Assembly (NCBI GenBank): GCA_026075535.2
Contig: AP026538.1
Location: forward strand, 12,214,001 to 12,278,000
Direction of reading: 5' to 3'
DNA length: 64,000 nt
Source of the DNA: Tricholoma matsutake
Taxonomy: Eukaryota; Basidiomycota; Agaricomycetes; Agaricales; Tricholomataceae
The position numbers and the translations under genes are program-made. Shown here piece after piece: positions 34,887 through 45,439 of this stretch. The notes under the pieces were generated by a model that saw only the letters and a list, made by a program, of their open reading frames with translations, made no database searches and was not told the DNA's origin. Every line of letters begins with the position of its first letter. Positions within the stretch are counted from its first letter, which is position 1.

Positions 34887-35211
34887 TAGGGAACTGCACA
34901 GGTTTTACCTGCGGGTTTCCCATGCTCTTATTTCCTAATTTATTCAAAGAGTTTTGCATGAAAAATCATGAAAAAAAGATTTTCTGGAAGCTTTTTGTTG
35001 GCTGTTTGTGATCAAACACATAAAATAATATTTGGGTGACATCTGTCATGTGACAAGGTTGAAAATAAATTATTTTGTCCCTTGTATCACAAGCATCCAT
35101 TGAATAGCTATCAGAAAATCATTTTTTCATGAGTTTTCATGCAAAACTCATTGAATAAATTAGGAAATAAAAGCGTGGGAAACCCGCAGGTAAAACCTGT
35201 GCAGTTCCCTA
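34887..35211. mobile_element. 325-bp MITE with about 95-bp TIRs
   Basis: TIRs start TAGGGAACTGCACAGGTTTT on both strands and stay near-identical for about 95 bp. Flanked by the 8-bp duplication ATCATTTG (34879-34886 and 35212-35219). The size of the duplication and TAG start suggest hAT. It interrupts the RNase H frame, which can be read through on either side. Confidence 0.9.
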
Positions 35212-35687
35212 ATCATTTGTTCTGCAATTGGGGTACACTTTGTCAGTTCGGGACTTTGGTCAGATCATGAGGCTGACATGGTAATGTGGACCAACATGAG
35301 CTTGCATAATGCACTTGCATTCATTTATGCCAATAGAGGATTTCTCTACCCAATCAATTCACACCCAGCAGGCACCAAAATTGACATCTTCTTTCTCAAA
35401 CTGGTTGCGATTGTGTCAGCAATTCATCATGCTGGATCTTTAGGCCAACCACCTCGCCGCCTTCTGATCTGGACTGATAGCCTAAATTCTGTGGCAGTAT
35501 TGAACTCCCTCCATGCCACCGAAGCCTTGCACAATGCACCCTTGTTTGCCATTGCAAGCATTATCATTTGTACTGGAATGGATCTGCATGTCAGACTCAT
35601 TGAAGGCAAACTGAACACTTGTGCCAACATGCTGTCTCATCTGTTGGTAAATGAGTATCAGAGAAAGTACCCCTCCAACTGTGTCGA

Positions 35688-36839
35688 ATGCTTTGCTCCC
35701 CCAAAGGAGTTATTGCTGATGCAATGGAGAGAGTGCTTTTGAGCACTTTGGGGGGGCAGAGAACAAACAGCCAGATGCCTCACCCCCCCATGGATTTTCC
35801 TGATTTGGATGCTCACACACTTTATTTGCAGGTCAATGCTATCAAATGCTCAACATCAAAAAACTACACAACTGGTGCCCAGGACTACATTAACTTTTGT
35901 ATTCTACACTCCCTGCCCTTGGATCCCACATGGACTACACTTTCATGCTACATTGTGTTCTCATCCCAATTCATCGCCTCTGCACCCAAATATTTGATGG
36001 GTGTGCAACACTTCTTAAAAGACCTCTATCCTGAGTTCAACAACAATTGCTCCCATCCTCTCATGAAATCTACGATCTGAGGGTCCAAAAAAGTAAGGGC
36101 AGACCCCATACTTCGGAAGCTTCCTCTGCACCTAGCTCATCTGCAGTCGTTCATCAATGTTGCAGACTGTACAGGTTCTTTTGATGACTTGCTTATGGCT
36201 GTGCTGCTGTCGTGTGCCTTCTATGGCTGTCACTGCATGGGAGAGCTTGTACAGAAGAATGACCAGAGTCTGTTTGATTGGAGAAAAATCATCAAATGAG
36301 CATCAGTCTGTTTTGAGGACACACGAGCACAATATCGTCTGCCCTACCACAAAAGTGACCCTTTCTATTGTGGAACCGATGTCATCTTGACTAAGCAGGA
36401 TGTGGCTAATCCTGTTGCCTTGCTATGGGAATACGTGTCTTGGCATGACCGTCTACATGGTGCCAGGTCTGCATTGTTCCTTTGGGAAAATGGCTTGCAT
36501 CCTTCTAGATCTTGGTTTGACCTCAAGTTTTTCACCATCCTGGATTGTCGCTATGGTGGTCATTCTCCACGGACTGGTTACACCACTCTTCTCGCCTCAC
36601 TGGGTCTGTCTGAATCTATCATGCAAGCTGTTGGCCGTTGGTCATCAGATGCCTGGAAAATTTATATTTTCTTAGCATGTCTGCTCCCTCGCCTATATAT
36701 AAAAATTCAGAGTCAACCTAGGCGAACTCTGTTTTCTGCTAAATTATCTCAACTTGAGTATGCAGCAGAGGTCATTGTAGAGGTGGGTTCCAAAGGTAAG
36801 GAGCACATTCGTAGGCCTCTGCACCAAAAATCCCTTTGA
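35688..36839 (+). pseudogene. Tyrosine recombinase of the YR retroelement
   Basis: One frame with TGA stops at 36078-36080 and 36297-36299. The N-terminal core-binding part (about 35800-36080) includes STSKNYTTGAQDYINF. The catalytic part has GGHSPRTGYTT (H-x-x-R), GRWSSDAWKIYI (W and the Tyr nucleophile), but the first Arg motif reads GCHCMGELV, where a Cys stands in the expected Arg position. Family role: integrates circular cDNA. Inactive by stops and the missing Arg. Confidence 0.72.
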
Positions 36840-37514
36840 TCATGCAACTAGCTCCACTATCTGCATCAAGTCTCTGGCCTCCTTTTTGCATGGTCTGGGT
36901 TTCGGTGCTAGGGGCTAACAGATGCCGAGACACAGACCATTTATATGCAACTAGGAGGTCCCTGTGTTGCTTTCCTTCTGCTCCCACCTCATCGACAAGC
37001 AACACAGGTAAGTGTCTGTGCTTTTTCACAGTTTCAGTCTCTCACACTTGCAGTAGTTGATTATCTAAGGCCCACCTTAGTGATATCATCTAGTCACATT
37101 GTGAGAGCTCCAACTGTTTCTTGAACAATCCTTTCAACTAGGTTCTCACTTTACAGGATTCACTGGTACTATTTTATAGCTATCACTATTGTGCCCAGTT
37201 GAATCTTAACAAGTGAGTGGTGTCCCCACCATTGCCTATCTGATCTGATTTCTCACTCAGCCCATCCTCCACTCCCTTTTCTTTGGTACTTCTAGGAGTG
37301 TAACTTAGTTAGCTACATTAGCATGTCTGCTCCCTCGCCCATATATAAAAATTCAGAGTCTGCCTAGAACCTCTGTTTTCTGCTAAACTATCTCAACTTG
37401 AGTATGCAGCAGAGGTTGGTGGGATTGCCACGTCCCCACGAGAGATGTCGATATTTGGTGCACGTGACCACTTTAGGGTATGCTTTTTCTAGCACATCTA
37501 CAATGAAAGTCTTG

Positions 37515-38135
37515 TATAACAACAAGGAGATGCCCAGTTGCCAAAGACCAGATGTGTTACAATGAACAGCTTACCCTCGATCTTCACCACTTGATGAAGC
37601 TGAAAAATGGGATGAGCTGGCAAATTAAGGAAGGCAGACACAACCTCAGATTTGAAAGTAACCAGACATTTTCCCAGGTTTGCAGCTCAAGCGTCATGAA
37701 GTGTCTGGCTGAAAGTCCTCATATTGTCATACTTGACTTTGGCTTCTGAATGAGGAATGTTATCATTAGTTCCAGAGCAAGAGTGGTCTGTGACAATGCA
37801 TGGCTTCTTATTTTGCCAGACCACAAACATTGGTGAGACCTTCATTCCAGGTAGAAGTTCAGGGTTTTCCAAAGATGTGGACCATTGCCCTGCAGCAATC
37901 TCCTGGTCATAAAAGGCTCGAATGGCTTCTGCATCGTCAGGGTTGCAGTCATAACTTGGGATGACTTCCTCAAGCTTGACTTTCCATTCACCTTCATCAA
38001 AAGACCAGAAACCCTCATGCAGGCCATTCATGACTGATTTTACAAAGGGCTGGTTTGGGTGGTCGGTCAATAGCAATTTGAATTTGTCAATGTCAAAAGG
38101 CATCTCAACTTTGATTGTGTTGCCTAACAAGTGAA
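37515..38135 (-). pseudogene. RT N-terminal fragment of a second YR retroelement
   Basis: Frame 37687-38130 reads FDIDKFKLLLTDHPNQPFVK, GLHEGFWSFDEG, EIAAGQWSTSLENPELLPGM, FVVWQNKKPCIVTDHS; after a stop it continues as KCLVTFKSEVVSAFLNLPAH and VTHLVFGNWAS to about 37520. This is the RT region missing from the plus-strand element, so it is a separate copy, oppositely oriented. Confidence 0.65.
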
Positions 38136-38164
38136 GAGCCTCTTGGATCTTTGGGTCATCTAAG

Positions 38165-38262
38165 AGATGTCAAGGTGTAGTGGTTTTAATGTAGCATAGT
38201 GAAGTAAGTACAAATTTGATAATACAAGGTTGTGTGTTTGATTCCTGATAATGGCATTCTCT
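38165..38262 (+). repeat. tRNA-like segment (SINE-head-like)
   Basis: GGTGTAGTGGTTTTAATG (A-box-like) and GTGTGTTTGATTCCTG (B-box-like) at tRNA-like spacing. The acceptor stem is not convincing. Confidence 0.45.
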
Positions 38263-38269
38263 AGTTTCA

Positions 38270-38848
38270 CTAATAGGCAATTCAGAATATCAATAAACAA
38301 ATAACAATGCAACACAAATATTCTTTTCGTTCTGCGATCAAGCCGATTTTGACCAGATGCCAGCCACGGTTGCAACAAGAACTCATTGATTATTTGTGAT
38401 TGTGATTTCATTTCTGATCGGACTGCGGTAACAACCAGTCAGAACTGTGATAGAAGCATGACCCATCACAGTTCTAGCACACGAAATTCTAAGTTCACTC
38501 GATAGACAGTTTAATATGCTCGAAATTCTCTTGCTACGAGTTACAGAACGGCTCGTGTATATAGGTAGAAAATCGGGGAAGTCGGGCACTAAATATACGA
38601 AGTCCAGCTCGTCATCAAGTTGTAAGCAGAAAATGTAAGAGTACAGTAATCAAAAGGCAGGGCAAAGGGTAAGGAATTGGAAATAAAAGTGTATCGTCGA
38701 ATGAGAAGAAGATTAAGAATAGGAAGAAAAGTAGGTCGAAGAGTAACTAAGCAACGGGGTGAGAGTAACGGTGAATGGATCGGAAATCACGTAACGGGGA
38801 TAACGCGTCTCTTACAAGAACCTATTTTAGAAAGTTCCGACACATGAT
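38270..38848 (-). repeat. Possible solo LTR
   Basis: On the minus strand it starts TGTCGGAACTTTC and has a CTATATACACG TATA-like motif near 38555. It is directly followed by the tRNA-like segment. No second copy, end or target duplication is seen, so this is tentative. Frame 38383-38589 is not supported as a gene. Confidence 0.3.
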
Positions 38849-39093
38849 CGACCGATTTGCCACCCTTGGATCCTCTGGTCGTTGTTGATTCCGTTGCTGA
38901 GTCGTGGGAACTTGTGGCACCGTTTTTCAACATCATGCACTTCAACTCGTCGTTTGCACCACCACTAATGATGATCGATGATCTTTCAAACCCTCAAGGT
39001 GAGTATGCCATGTGTTATTTCTATCAACTATCTTTCTAGTTTCGAGCTGGACCACACCACAACAACGGTGGTGAATGGGAATGGCTGCATCGT

Positions 39094-39390
39094 TCAATTA
39101 ATGACCAAGAACGGACCCTCATCCGGAATCAGTCCCACTACACCGGGATTGGCTGTGAGAACCTCAGGAACCACACGAACGGGTACAGGATTGGCTCGAA
39201 CAACAAGTGCGACGCGGACGCCCTCACGCCGATATGCTTGTATGCCGCCAACCGGAATGGGGAAAAAATTAGGGTCAACATCGACGGAATCGATGCCAGG
39301 CGACACTGAAATGGCTACATTGATTATGGCACTGGTGTTGTTAACGACACGAATGACTCGGTCACCCATGATGACTTTCACCTGTTCCAT
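39094..39390 (-). CDS. Small beta-rich protein family, member 1 (98 aa)
   Basis: Intact single-exon frame. Shared family features: an opening VIRVVNNTSAIINVAISVS, a FFPIPVGGIQAYRREG loop, a VALVVRANPVP strand and a GPFLVIN end. No signal peptide or membrane segment. All three paralogs have MEQVKVIM at the front; the inner Met (39369) directly precedes the conserved core and may be the true start, with CAG|GTGAAAG as a possible 5'-UTR acceptor. The layout (N-N-T near the start, a turn with Arg, paired strands) resembles small fungal proteins of the daf-2-upregulated (PUD) type, but this is only a similarity of shape. Transcribed away from member 2 from a near-identical upstream region with TATAAATA near 39612-39619. 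Confidence 0.7.
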   Translation of the reverse strand: MEQVKVIMGDRVIRVVNNTSAIINVAISVSPGIDSVDVDPNFFPIPVGGIQAYRREGVRVALVVRANPVPVRVVPEVLTANPGVVGLIPDEGPFLVIN

Positions 39391-39905
39391 ACACAGTTAA
39401 CATGGATGAAAACAAAATACGATAGCGTACAGATGGTCAAATGAGAAGTTGGCAAGTAAATGGATTTGGAAGAGCAAGATATTGAACAGGCTGCAAGTCT
39501 ATTACAGTGTGTTAGTGTCAATAGCAAATAGATGATGAGGAAGACTGCGCACTCCGGGAGGTATGAGACGAGTTGGTGAGTAGAACCTCGAGCATACTAG
39601 CACTGTATTTATATGCCCTGAATGTTACGCATATTGATTCCTAAAGTATTCGATACAGAATGATGGAATTCAATCACGATGAACATGCATTTTACTGTTT
39701 GACAGGACCTCGAACGCGGGGATACTCGAAATGCCATCACCAATGTACGAGAAGGATCTAGGATAAATCCGAGCAGACGGCTTTCGTCACTCTCTTGCAC
39801 CAGTGCTGCCCTCTAGTTAGGGGCCCTGAATGAAAATAACAATAATTGGGATTCTGGAGCTGGGAAAGCACGTGGAAATGGGTGGGAAAGTAGCAGGTGT
39901 TGTCG
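39370..39905 (-). repeat. Left arm of inverted duplication (upstream region of member 1)
   Basis: Nearly identical to 40630-41167 in reverse complement, including TATAAATACAGTGC, CACTAACACACTGTAATAGA and the first about 25 bp of coding sequence. Both arms contain an identical 63-codon frame (39609-39800 and 40734-40925), which I regard as promoter sequence, not a gene. Confidence 0.85.
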
Positions 39906-40629
39906 AGGCGGACAAGGTGAATGGTGATGTGCTCCCTTTCCCGTAAAGTGTTGCCAGCAGCTCCGGGAGGAAAGTTCAAAGTTGTACGTGGCATCATTCA
40001 TGCCAGAGCAGCTAGTCTATAATATAAACCGAAGTTGAAATTGTTACCCCCGAAAACGTCTAAATCTAGTAAGTAGACTCAGCCGGAGTCGGTATTATCC
40101 GAGGTCCTGTATTATGGAGATACCTCATGTTGTTTCGGACCTGTATCAAGATGACCCTTTCTCGCTAACTATTTTACCGTGATCAGTGGTTCTGAGGTAA
40201 CTTGAAGTTGTCCGATCCGTTTCACGTTGAATGTACATATTGGCTTCCTTCCGCATTCATTCAGCGGCCCAAACGTGGCTTGGAAAGTTGGACCATGATG
40301 AGTCAAATGCATCATCAAACACAGTCTTGACGCGCGGGTTAGTGAAGTTTCCCGTAGTTGACATAAACCATGGTGTAGTAACAGAGAATATGAATGAGAG
40401 CATTTCACGTCAGATGTGCTTCCCATGCTTCCATTGATTCGTACAGGCGGTACAGCGGCCAAAGTAACGTGGCTTGGTCCGCGACTTAAATGATGAATGA
40501 TGCACTGATGTGTCACATACTTACAAGCTCCTTGGAACAAGCACTGTATTACAGGAAAGCGAGCACGCGCATTACATCAACATATCACCGTTGAACCACC
40601 TTGTCCAAACCTTGTCCGCCTCCGAGTCG
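39906..40629. other. Spacer between the inverted arms
   Basis: No gene recognised. GGCTTGG-containing repeats at about 40262-40284 and 40452-40478. Part of this spacer (40000-40150) resembles 53780-54000 upstream of member 3 in inverted orientation. Confidence 0.5.
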
Positions 40630-41167
40630 ACAAACACCTGCCACTTTCCCACCCATTTCCACATGCTTTCCCAGCTCCAGAATCCCAATTATTGTTATTT
40701 TCATTCAGGGCCCCTAACTAGAGGGCAGCACTGGTGCAAGAGAGTGACGAAAGCCGTCTGCTCGGATTTATCCTAGATCCTTCTCGTACATTGGTGATGG
40801 CATTTCGAGTATCCCCGCGTTCGAGGTCCTGTCAAACAGTAAAATGCATGTTCATCGTGATTGAATTCCATCATTCTGTATCGAATACTTTAGGAATCAA
40901 TATGCGTAACATTCAGGGCATATAAATACAGTGCTAGTATGCTCGAGGTTCTACTCACCAACTCGTCTCATACCTCCCGGAGTGCGCAGTCTTCCTCATC
41001 ATCTATTTGCTATTGACACTAACACACTGTAATAGACTTGCAGCCTGTTCAATATCTTGCTCTTCCAAATCCATTTACTTGCCAACTTCTCATTTGACCA
41101 TCTGTACGCTATCGTATTTTGTTTTCATCCATGTTAACTGTGTATGGAACAGGTGAAAGTCATCATG
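40630..41167 (+). repeat. Right arm of inverted duplication (upstream region of member 2)
   Basis: Mirror of 39370-39905. Identity ends just inside the coding sequence. Confidence 0.85.
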
Positions 41168-41443
41168 GCTCAAAGAGCTATTCGTGTCGTTAACAACACC
41201 AGTGGCATAATCAACGTCATCGTTTCACTCGCATCTGATGATCCCGCCGGTTCTTTGAATGAATTTTACCCCATTCCGGTCAGTGGCATGCGAACATACC
41301 TGCGGGAGGGCCCCCGTACCGTTATTGTTGTTCGAGCCAACCCGGTACCCAGCGGCGTGGAACCTGAGGTTTTTGTAGCTAGGCCAGGTGTGATAGACCC
41401 AGTTGGGGGTACGGATGCAGGTCCGTTTGTGGTCATTAATTGA
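41144..41443 (+). CDS. Small beta-rich protein family, member 2 (99 aa)
   Basis: Intact frame. RAIRVVNNTSGIINVIVSLA opens the core, FYPIPVSGMRTYLREG and VIVVRANPVPSG follow, and GPFVVIN closes it. Overall roughly 60% identical to member 1 by eye, although the two upstream regions are almost identical. The downstream flank (GTACACAAGCTGTACATAGTGCGG) is shared with member 3, not member 1. The core Met at 41165 may be the true start. Function unknown. Confidence 0.7.
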   Translation: MEQVKVIMAQRAIRVVNNTSGIINVIVSLASDDPAGSLNEFYPIPVSGMRTYLREGPRTVIVVRANPVPSGVEPEVFVARPGVIDPVGGTDAGPFVVIN

Positions 41444-42143
41444 GCTGTACACAAGCTGTACATAGTGCGGGGTGAAGATGGTTTTCTTGAGTATTAGATA
41501 AAGCGGTCTGTGACTCCTACCTTTGCCAATAATATTGTTTGTGATGCATGAATTGTACGGTTTCACGACGTCGAGGCAGTTGAAAAAATTCGTAGGAATA
41601 ACTAAGTCGAGGAATTGCATCAGTTGTTGCAAACACCCCAAGTTGTCCGGTCAGTTTGATTGAGGGAAGGAAGCTGATGTGGATGCCGCAGTCCGGTTCC
41701 GAACCAAAGTTCGAACCTGAACTTCATCAGGGAATTCTACATTTGCGAAATATCAGCAAATTATCCATTCTAGTAAATTCTCATAACCCACAATATTCTA
41801 GAGACATTCAAACAAACTTGATCATCGTCAAGTATTCCTTCAGTGTTGTGATAATCACAGGTAATCAACACTTTTTTTTTTGCATACATTGGGGTTCAAA
41901 CCCTAGACGACAAAATATTTCATTCAATTGAAACCCTTGGCTATTACACTACAGTGGTATTATTGATTTATCTTCCCAACAGACCTTGTTTCCCCGATGT
42001 GGGGAGTGTGGAACAAAAATCTCGTGAAGTCATTTCCAACTCCACACATCATGAAAACTTTGGTTCGGACTCCAGCTGTAGGACTCCTCACCGGGACAAA
42101 TCCATTAATCACATGACAGTTCCTAGATCTTTGACGTGTAAAC

Positions 42144-42184
<41 letters not shown>

Positions 42185-43599
42185 CCACCACCATCACCAC
42201 CCACCCCACCCTCAAATCGTTGCTCTGTTGTCCCAGTGCCGGCTAGAGTGGCCGCCTGTTGCATCGTTAAATTATAGAAGGCCTCACTGTCTAAATGCAG
42301 CACATGAATTGGCGACCTGTGTCATTGATGCAAACGAAGCCCGATTTTATCACCATCCCCTACCCACATAAACCATTTATCAACCACTACCCTTATCCTC
42401 CCAATGTTGACTGCTATGTCACACCACGTATTTCTCGCCCTTGATTCTTCAACACACTCATTCAATTTGCACACTTGTGGCCATGTCACCCAGTCATGTC
42501 ACCCAGCCACATCATACTTTGCCAGTTCGCTGTCAGACAGTCGTTCAATCCATGCTGTTGCATTTATGCTTTCATTTTATTCAAGAACACCCTTCCTTTT
42601 TTTAACCCTTTCGACAATCGCTCAATACACTCACAGATGGCCACGTCACCCAGCCACGTCGTACTGCGCATGTTCAGTCCAGTCCACACTGTTGGGTTGA
42701 ATGTTTCTACACCTTTCACTTCACATTCCTTAAGTTTTAACCTTTATTTTTCATTTCTTATGTGGTTGTTGCCAGCCGGTAGCTTTTCCCATTGGGTTTT
42801 TGATGCACCCACGACTGAGCATTTCATATCTGCCTTACTTCATACTACCTACCTTTATTTCTACTTATATGTTTGCCATCTGAAGAGGTGTCCATAATAT
42901 TGGTCCGTCGAGGCATGTCCTTAGCTCTAGTTAGCATAGGTGGATATCAAGCAAGTAACAAGTAACAATGAGTTTCTTTCAAACTTTCTGTTGAAATTAA
43001 TTACTAATATTGTTACATGTTGCATATGCATATTCTCCCACATTAATTTACCAATATTGTTATATGTTTCATAAGCATATTCCTCTGGAGTCATGTGATA
43101 TCCTTATTATTGTGTATATAAGGAGAACCTGTACCATAGTAGGAATACAGTGTTCTTACCTCTGCTAACCTTAGCTGTAAGTCTAACTAAACCCCAGGTA
43201 GGTTGTAAGGAATGTGCTGTCTCTTCTGCTCCAACACTTTCACTGTTTTCCATGTCGTCATGCCTGTTGTCAACATTGCGTCACCTCAACTAGACTCTCC
43301 CTCACATCTCCCTGTATTTATTTCTAAGGCTTTGAAGTTCTCTTTTACCAGTTCTGGTAGGTGCTCCACCTCCTTTTTAAGGGTCTTATGTTGTTCAGTT
43401 CTTAGTCTTGCAGATGATGGCAGTAATGGTTTATGTGCTTTTTGATGATGCTTTATACCTTTTGGAGGAGCATAACATGGTTGAGTCAGTTTTGTAGGCC
43501 TGGGCATCCCCATGGCACTAGAGTCGATGAAGACAAAGACAAATAATTTGTTAGAATGACTTACATCCTTGAATTTGAAATATCTCTATGTTTTTTCTC
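41444..43599. other. No gene recognised; repeats
   Basis: 41880-41965 on the minus strand is tRNA-like (TGTAGTGTAATAGCC, AGGGTTTGAACCCC). 42144-42184 is an (AAC)n microsatellite. 43090-43200 has a TATATAAGGAG promoter-like stretch as in an LTR. Frames at 42404-42897 and 43212-43445 have no recognisable motif. Confidence 0.4.
42144..42184. repeat. (AAC)n microsatellite
   Basis: About 13 uninterrupted AAC units, then ACCACC-type degenerate sequence. Confidence 0.95.
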
Positions 43600-44049
43600 C
43601 AGCTATTATGTCTGTCAACAAAGTGCCATCAGTTCATCGTCGCACACATTGCTGTGTTCTCCTGTCCTCACCAACTCCTGCTGAGGACATAAATTCAGTC
43701 CTTGCAAATTTACCACTGTCTGATCCTCCGAGCAATGTTTCATCAGATAGCAATGAGGATCCTTAATATGCTGATACATTGGAACTTGGAAGATGTCCCC
43801 CTTCATGAACTTCTGAAGCAAGAGGTTGAATGTGACTCAAGTCCTCTAGACTTAAGAACACTACTCTAGTGCTTGAGCCATAACCACTGACACAGCTCTT
43901 CTTTACCTGTAGAAGCAACAGTTTTGATACTCTCTAGTGAAGACACAATCATATTCACTTCCAAAACCAAGAGGCAAGTACTGGAGAAGCCAAGCAGGCT
44001 GATACTCTAGTCCAAAAAAAGCAAAAGTAGCTGAGCAACAAGTGCAGGA

Positions 44050-44271
44050 AAGATAGTGAGAGGCAGACAGCAAGTTTCAAAAAAGCACAAGAAGAGGCAT
44101 GCAAGGCTGAGGTGTTTGATGGTATGCTGGCAAACCTACAAGAGCAGGGGTACAGTCTGGCCAATTTTCTTGAATATATTTTCAATGCAGCAAATTTGCA
44201 TGGCTTTGATTGGTGTTGGCTAGGTTTCTTTGCACACAGGGGCATTGTAGAGAAGATTCTTGGTTATTGAC
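44050..44271 (+). pseudogene. Fragment of a DUF6589-like gene
   Basis: Frame reads MLANLQEQGYSLANFLEYIF, NAANLHGFDWCWLGFFAH and RGIVEKILGY, then TGA where Trp is expected. This resembles the opening segment of DUF6589 proteins, which are multi-copy in basidiomycetes. It is cut off by an LTR-family fragment at 44274. Frame 43569-43766 upstream may belong to the same gene but has no motif. Confidence 0.45.
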
Positions 44272-44273
44272 AA

Positions 44274-44345
44274 TGTTGGGAAACAGCCCCATTACCTAAT
44301 AAAATTTTATTTTAATTTTATTACATCAAATTATGCTACACTTTG
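44274..44345 (+). repeat. 5' fragment of an LTR family
   Basis: TGTTGGGAAACAGCCCCATTACC plus the AT-rich stretch, matching 58915 and 25752. A deletion relative to 58915 removes about 30 bp, and the match ends at about 44345. Confidence 0.5.
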
Positions 44346-45344
44346 CTAGCTCTATGATGTCAGGGGAGTCAACAGGTAAAGGGTTGTGAGCAAGTCCTGC
44401 AAATTCTGGCACAGTAAAGGTTGATGCCTTTGGGTCGATCATGACAGTGAATGCTCGACTGTTAATATCTTTCACACTGACAGGGACCTTGGGGGTACTA
44501 GTGGGCAGTGGGTTCTTCTCACAAGCCACCTTGCAAGTGGCGATTAATTCCTCAGTGACTTCCCAGCCATACCACTGCCAGGTTTAATGCAGTACTGCTT
44601 CGTGTGCCCCTGCTTCCCACAGTTTGTGTTGGTACAAGTTGGTGCATTAGAGAACTTGGAAGGCTTGGGCTGTGCTGCAAGGGTGATGTGGGTTTTAGAA
44701 TCATTGCAGTGATCATTCTCAAGTAGGGACTGCTCATTCTCCAGGAATAACTGGATATCCTTAGAGCCATATGGAGCTTCGATAGAGGAAGCAGTGATGT
44801 CTCAAGAAATAATGGCACGGGGAAAATTGTCACTAAAGGAATTGAGGAGAGTGATGCAGCAGAGGAGGTTGGCTTTTATGTCACCCATGGCAAAGGCGCA
44901 TTCTATTACTGCACAAATCTTTTCTGCTGTCTCAGGAAGTGGCATGTCCTTTGTGCATTGAATGGAGAGTGCTTGTTGCAGAAGCTGGACCTGGCAGAAT
45001 GGCCCTTCCTTCTGATGGCAGTCCTGAAGAATCTTCCAATTGACCTCAGGGCCCTTCTTCATGTCCAGGAATTGTCACTCAGAGGAAGAAACACTGGACA
45101 CAATAAAAGCATACATGAGGCAGGAATTTGCCCTCCAGTTGGCAAGTGCATGGAGCTCAGTAGGGGTGGGCTCAGGTATATCACCCATAACATACTCATA
45201 AAGGCCATTGAGAGGTAAATCAATAATGATTTCCTTGCACCATTCTTTGTAATTAGATTTGAGTTTGTCAAGCTTCTCCCCGGTATATTGTACAGAAAGT
45301 TTGATAAGAGAAATGGATGGGGGGTCAATAGTATTGGTACCCAT
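44326..45344 (-). pseudogene. gag: Ty1/copia gag, broken
   Basis: Minus strand, three frames. 45344-45075 reads IKLSVQYTGEKLDKLKSNYK, LPLNGLYEYVMGD and LANWRANSCLMYAF. 45062-44802 reads ILQDCHQKEGPFCQVQLLQQ. A shifted frame at about 44811-44540 carries a zinc knuckle of the form C-x4-C-x4-H-x4-C (CTNTNCGKQGHTKQYC) followed by KPGSGMAGKS, and 44529-44326 gives VPVSVKDINSRAFTVMIDP. The knuckle and following Gly-rich motif are typical of basidiomycete copia gag. No protease, integrase or RT accompanies it. Confidence 0.68.
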
Positions 45345-45439
45345 GGTAGAAAATCAATGGTTAATGGATGATGAATTGTCAAAGGGAGAGTAGGGAAACA
45401 CAATGGTAGACAAGCAGAGTTTGTGAAAGACAAAGGGCA

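Larger units (their letters stand above)
34285..35742 (+). pseudogene. Reverse transcriptase-RNase H of the YR retroelement
   Basis: RT C-terminal half at 34285-34620 reads GIKKLGIDSLHIYIDNFFSW (the YxDD motif is YIDN), then LLLLWEAIACPLEDHKQ and IIEFWVNINAGSISL. After the LTR-like insertion it resumes at about 34763 (ALTEMYHKISGKSWSH, GVIANLGWLKS), is cut by the MITE, and continues 35220-35742. RNase H region: ADMVMWTNMSLHNALAFIY, LLIWTDSLNSV, DLHVRLIEGKLNTCANMLS, with Asn in places where Asp is usual. A frameshift separates it from the recombinase. Confidence 0.7.
34285..37425 (+). mobile_element. Tyrosine-recombinase (DIRS/Ngaro-type) retroelement, decayed
   Basis: Order RT, RNase H, tyrosine recombinase, then a roughly 100-bp repeat present twice (36676-36775 and 37322-37420). 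Interrupted by an LTR-like fragment (34625-34760) and a MITE (34887-35211). The 5' end, including the N-terminal half of RT, is missing or buried in the AT-rich repeat. No LTR pair fits it, as expected for this class. Confidence 0.72.

Noticed and set aside
37400..38160. Minus-strand RT fragment as part of the plus-strand YR element
   Set aside because: Opposite orientation and N-terminal RT sequence; must be a separate copy or an inverted piece.
38857..39039. Small exon-like frame followed by GTGAGT...CTTTCTAG
   Set aside because: Splice-like signals are present, but the following sequence is the antisense of small-protein member 1 and no product is recognised.
39609..39800. 63-codon frame identical to one at 40734-40925
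   Set aside because: Identity follows from the whole arms being near-identical, including non-coding flanks; the version near member 3 is diverged without frame conservation.
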